Shown piece by piece: positions 63,951 through 64,000 of a DNA stretch of 64,000 nt. A program made the position numbers and the translations under genes. Position 1 is the stretch's first letter, and the number at the start of each line of letters is the position of its first letter. The stretch is from positions 278,001-342,000 of the forward strand of contig JAUJYZ010000742.1 in assembly GCA_033675265.1 (NCBI GenBank). Reading direction: 5' to 3'. This DNA is from Actinostola sp. cb2023. Taxonomy: Eukaryota > Cnidaria > Anthozoa > Actiniaria > Actinostolidae. The notes under the pieces were generated by a model. That model was not told the origin of the DNA, made no database searches, and saw nothing but the letters and a program-made list of their open reading frames with translations.

Positions 63951-64000
63951 ATCAAACGTTTCTACGCACAGGGAGCCCAACATAATACGTATTGCGCGCG

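Overview
This window looks like eukaryotic nuclear DNA from a cnidarian, most likely an anthozoan such as a stony coral. The grounds are AT-rich intergenic DNA, GT-AG introns, many trinucleotide and tetranucleotide arrays, a dense mix of invertebrate transposable elements (Penelope-like with GIY-YIG, DIRS-like, BEL/Pao, Ty3-like, Crypton-like, ISL2EU-like, a small Polinton-like element), and a gene ending in a P2X7-type C-terminal zinc domain. The species cannot be fixed from sequence alone, and no rRNA, tRNA or CRISPR was seen. Family names rest on recognised motifs, not on database searches.

Layout. 0-8 kb: repeats, small inverted-repeat elements, and one exon of a secreted-peptide precursor (minus strand, 2817-2970). 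8.3-9.2 kb: Penelope-like fragment. 9.4-16.3 kb: an uncharacterised coiled-coil gene (pseudogene), split by a 5,286 bp ISL2EU-like transposon (10576-15861, 76 bp terminal inverted repeats, AT duplication) that carries a SWIM/YqaJ nuclease and a THAP + DDE transposase. 16.6-29.6 kb: a segment bounded by a 24 bp exact inverted repeat. It holds a three-exon gene for a protein of about 1,300 residues with possible D/D/E residues and a zinc motif. The third exon is split by a 4,819 bp Polinton-like element (20846-25664) with roughly 720 bp terminal inverted repeats and a 6 bp duplication (ATGAAG). That element encodes a packaging-type ATPase and two small proteins. Nested palindromic elements follow at 27.6-28.5 kb.

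30.7-33.0 kb: DIRS-like gag and reverse transcriptase joined to a second Penelope GIY-YIG fragment. 33.15-34.2 kb: a 1,050 bp non-autonomous element with a 7 bp duplication. 35.3-38.4 kb: a frameshifted PIF1-like helicase, then the start of a P-element-like transposase. 38.8-46.9 kb: an LTR remnant, a decayed Crypton-like recombinase element split by a 560 bp MITE, an inverted internally deleted copy of that element, and pogo-like MITEs. 47.5-50.9 kb: scattered exons of decayed repeat genes and a non-LTR retrotransposon tail. 51.4-55.2 kb: a decayed BEL/Pao gag-protease followed by a Ty3-like gag-protease fragment. 55.4-61.0 kb: a three-exon P2RX7_C-domain gene, the best candidate for a conserved protein-coding gene here. 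61.0-64 kb: small palindromic elements and no clear gene.

The most informative structures are two clean nested insertions. In each, removing the element and one target-site copy gives a continuous reading frame across the junction, so the order of events can be read from the sequence.
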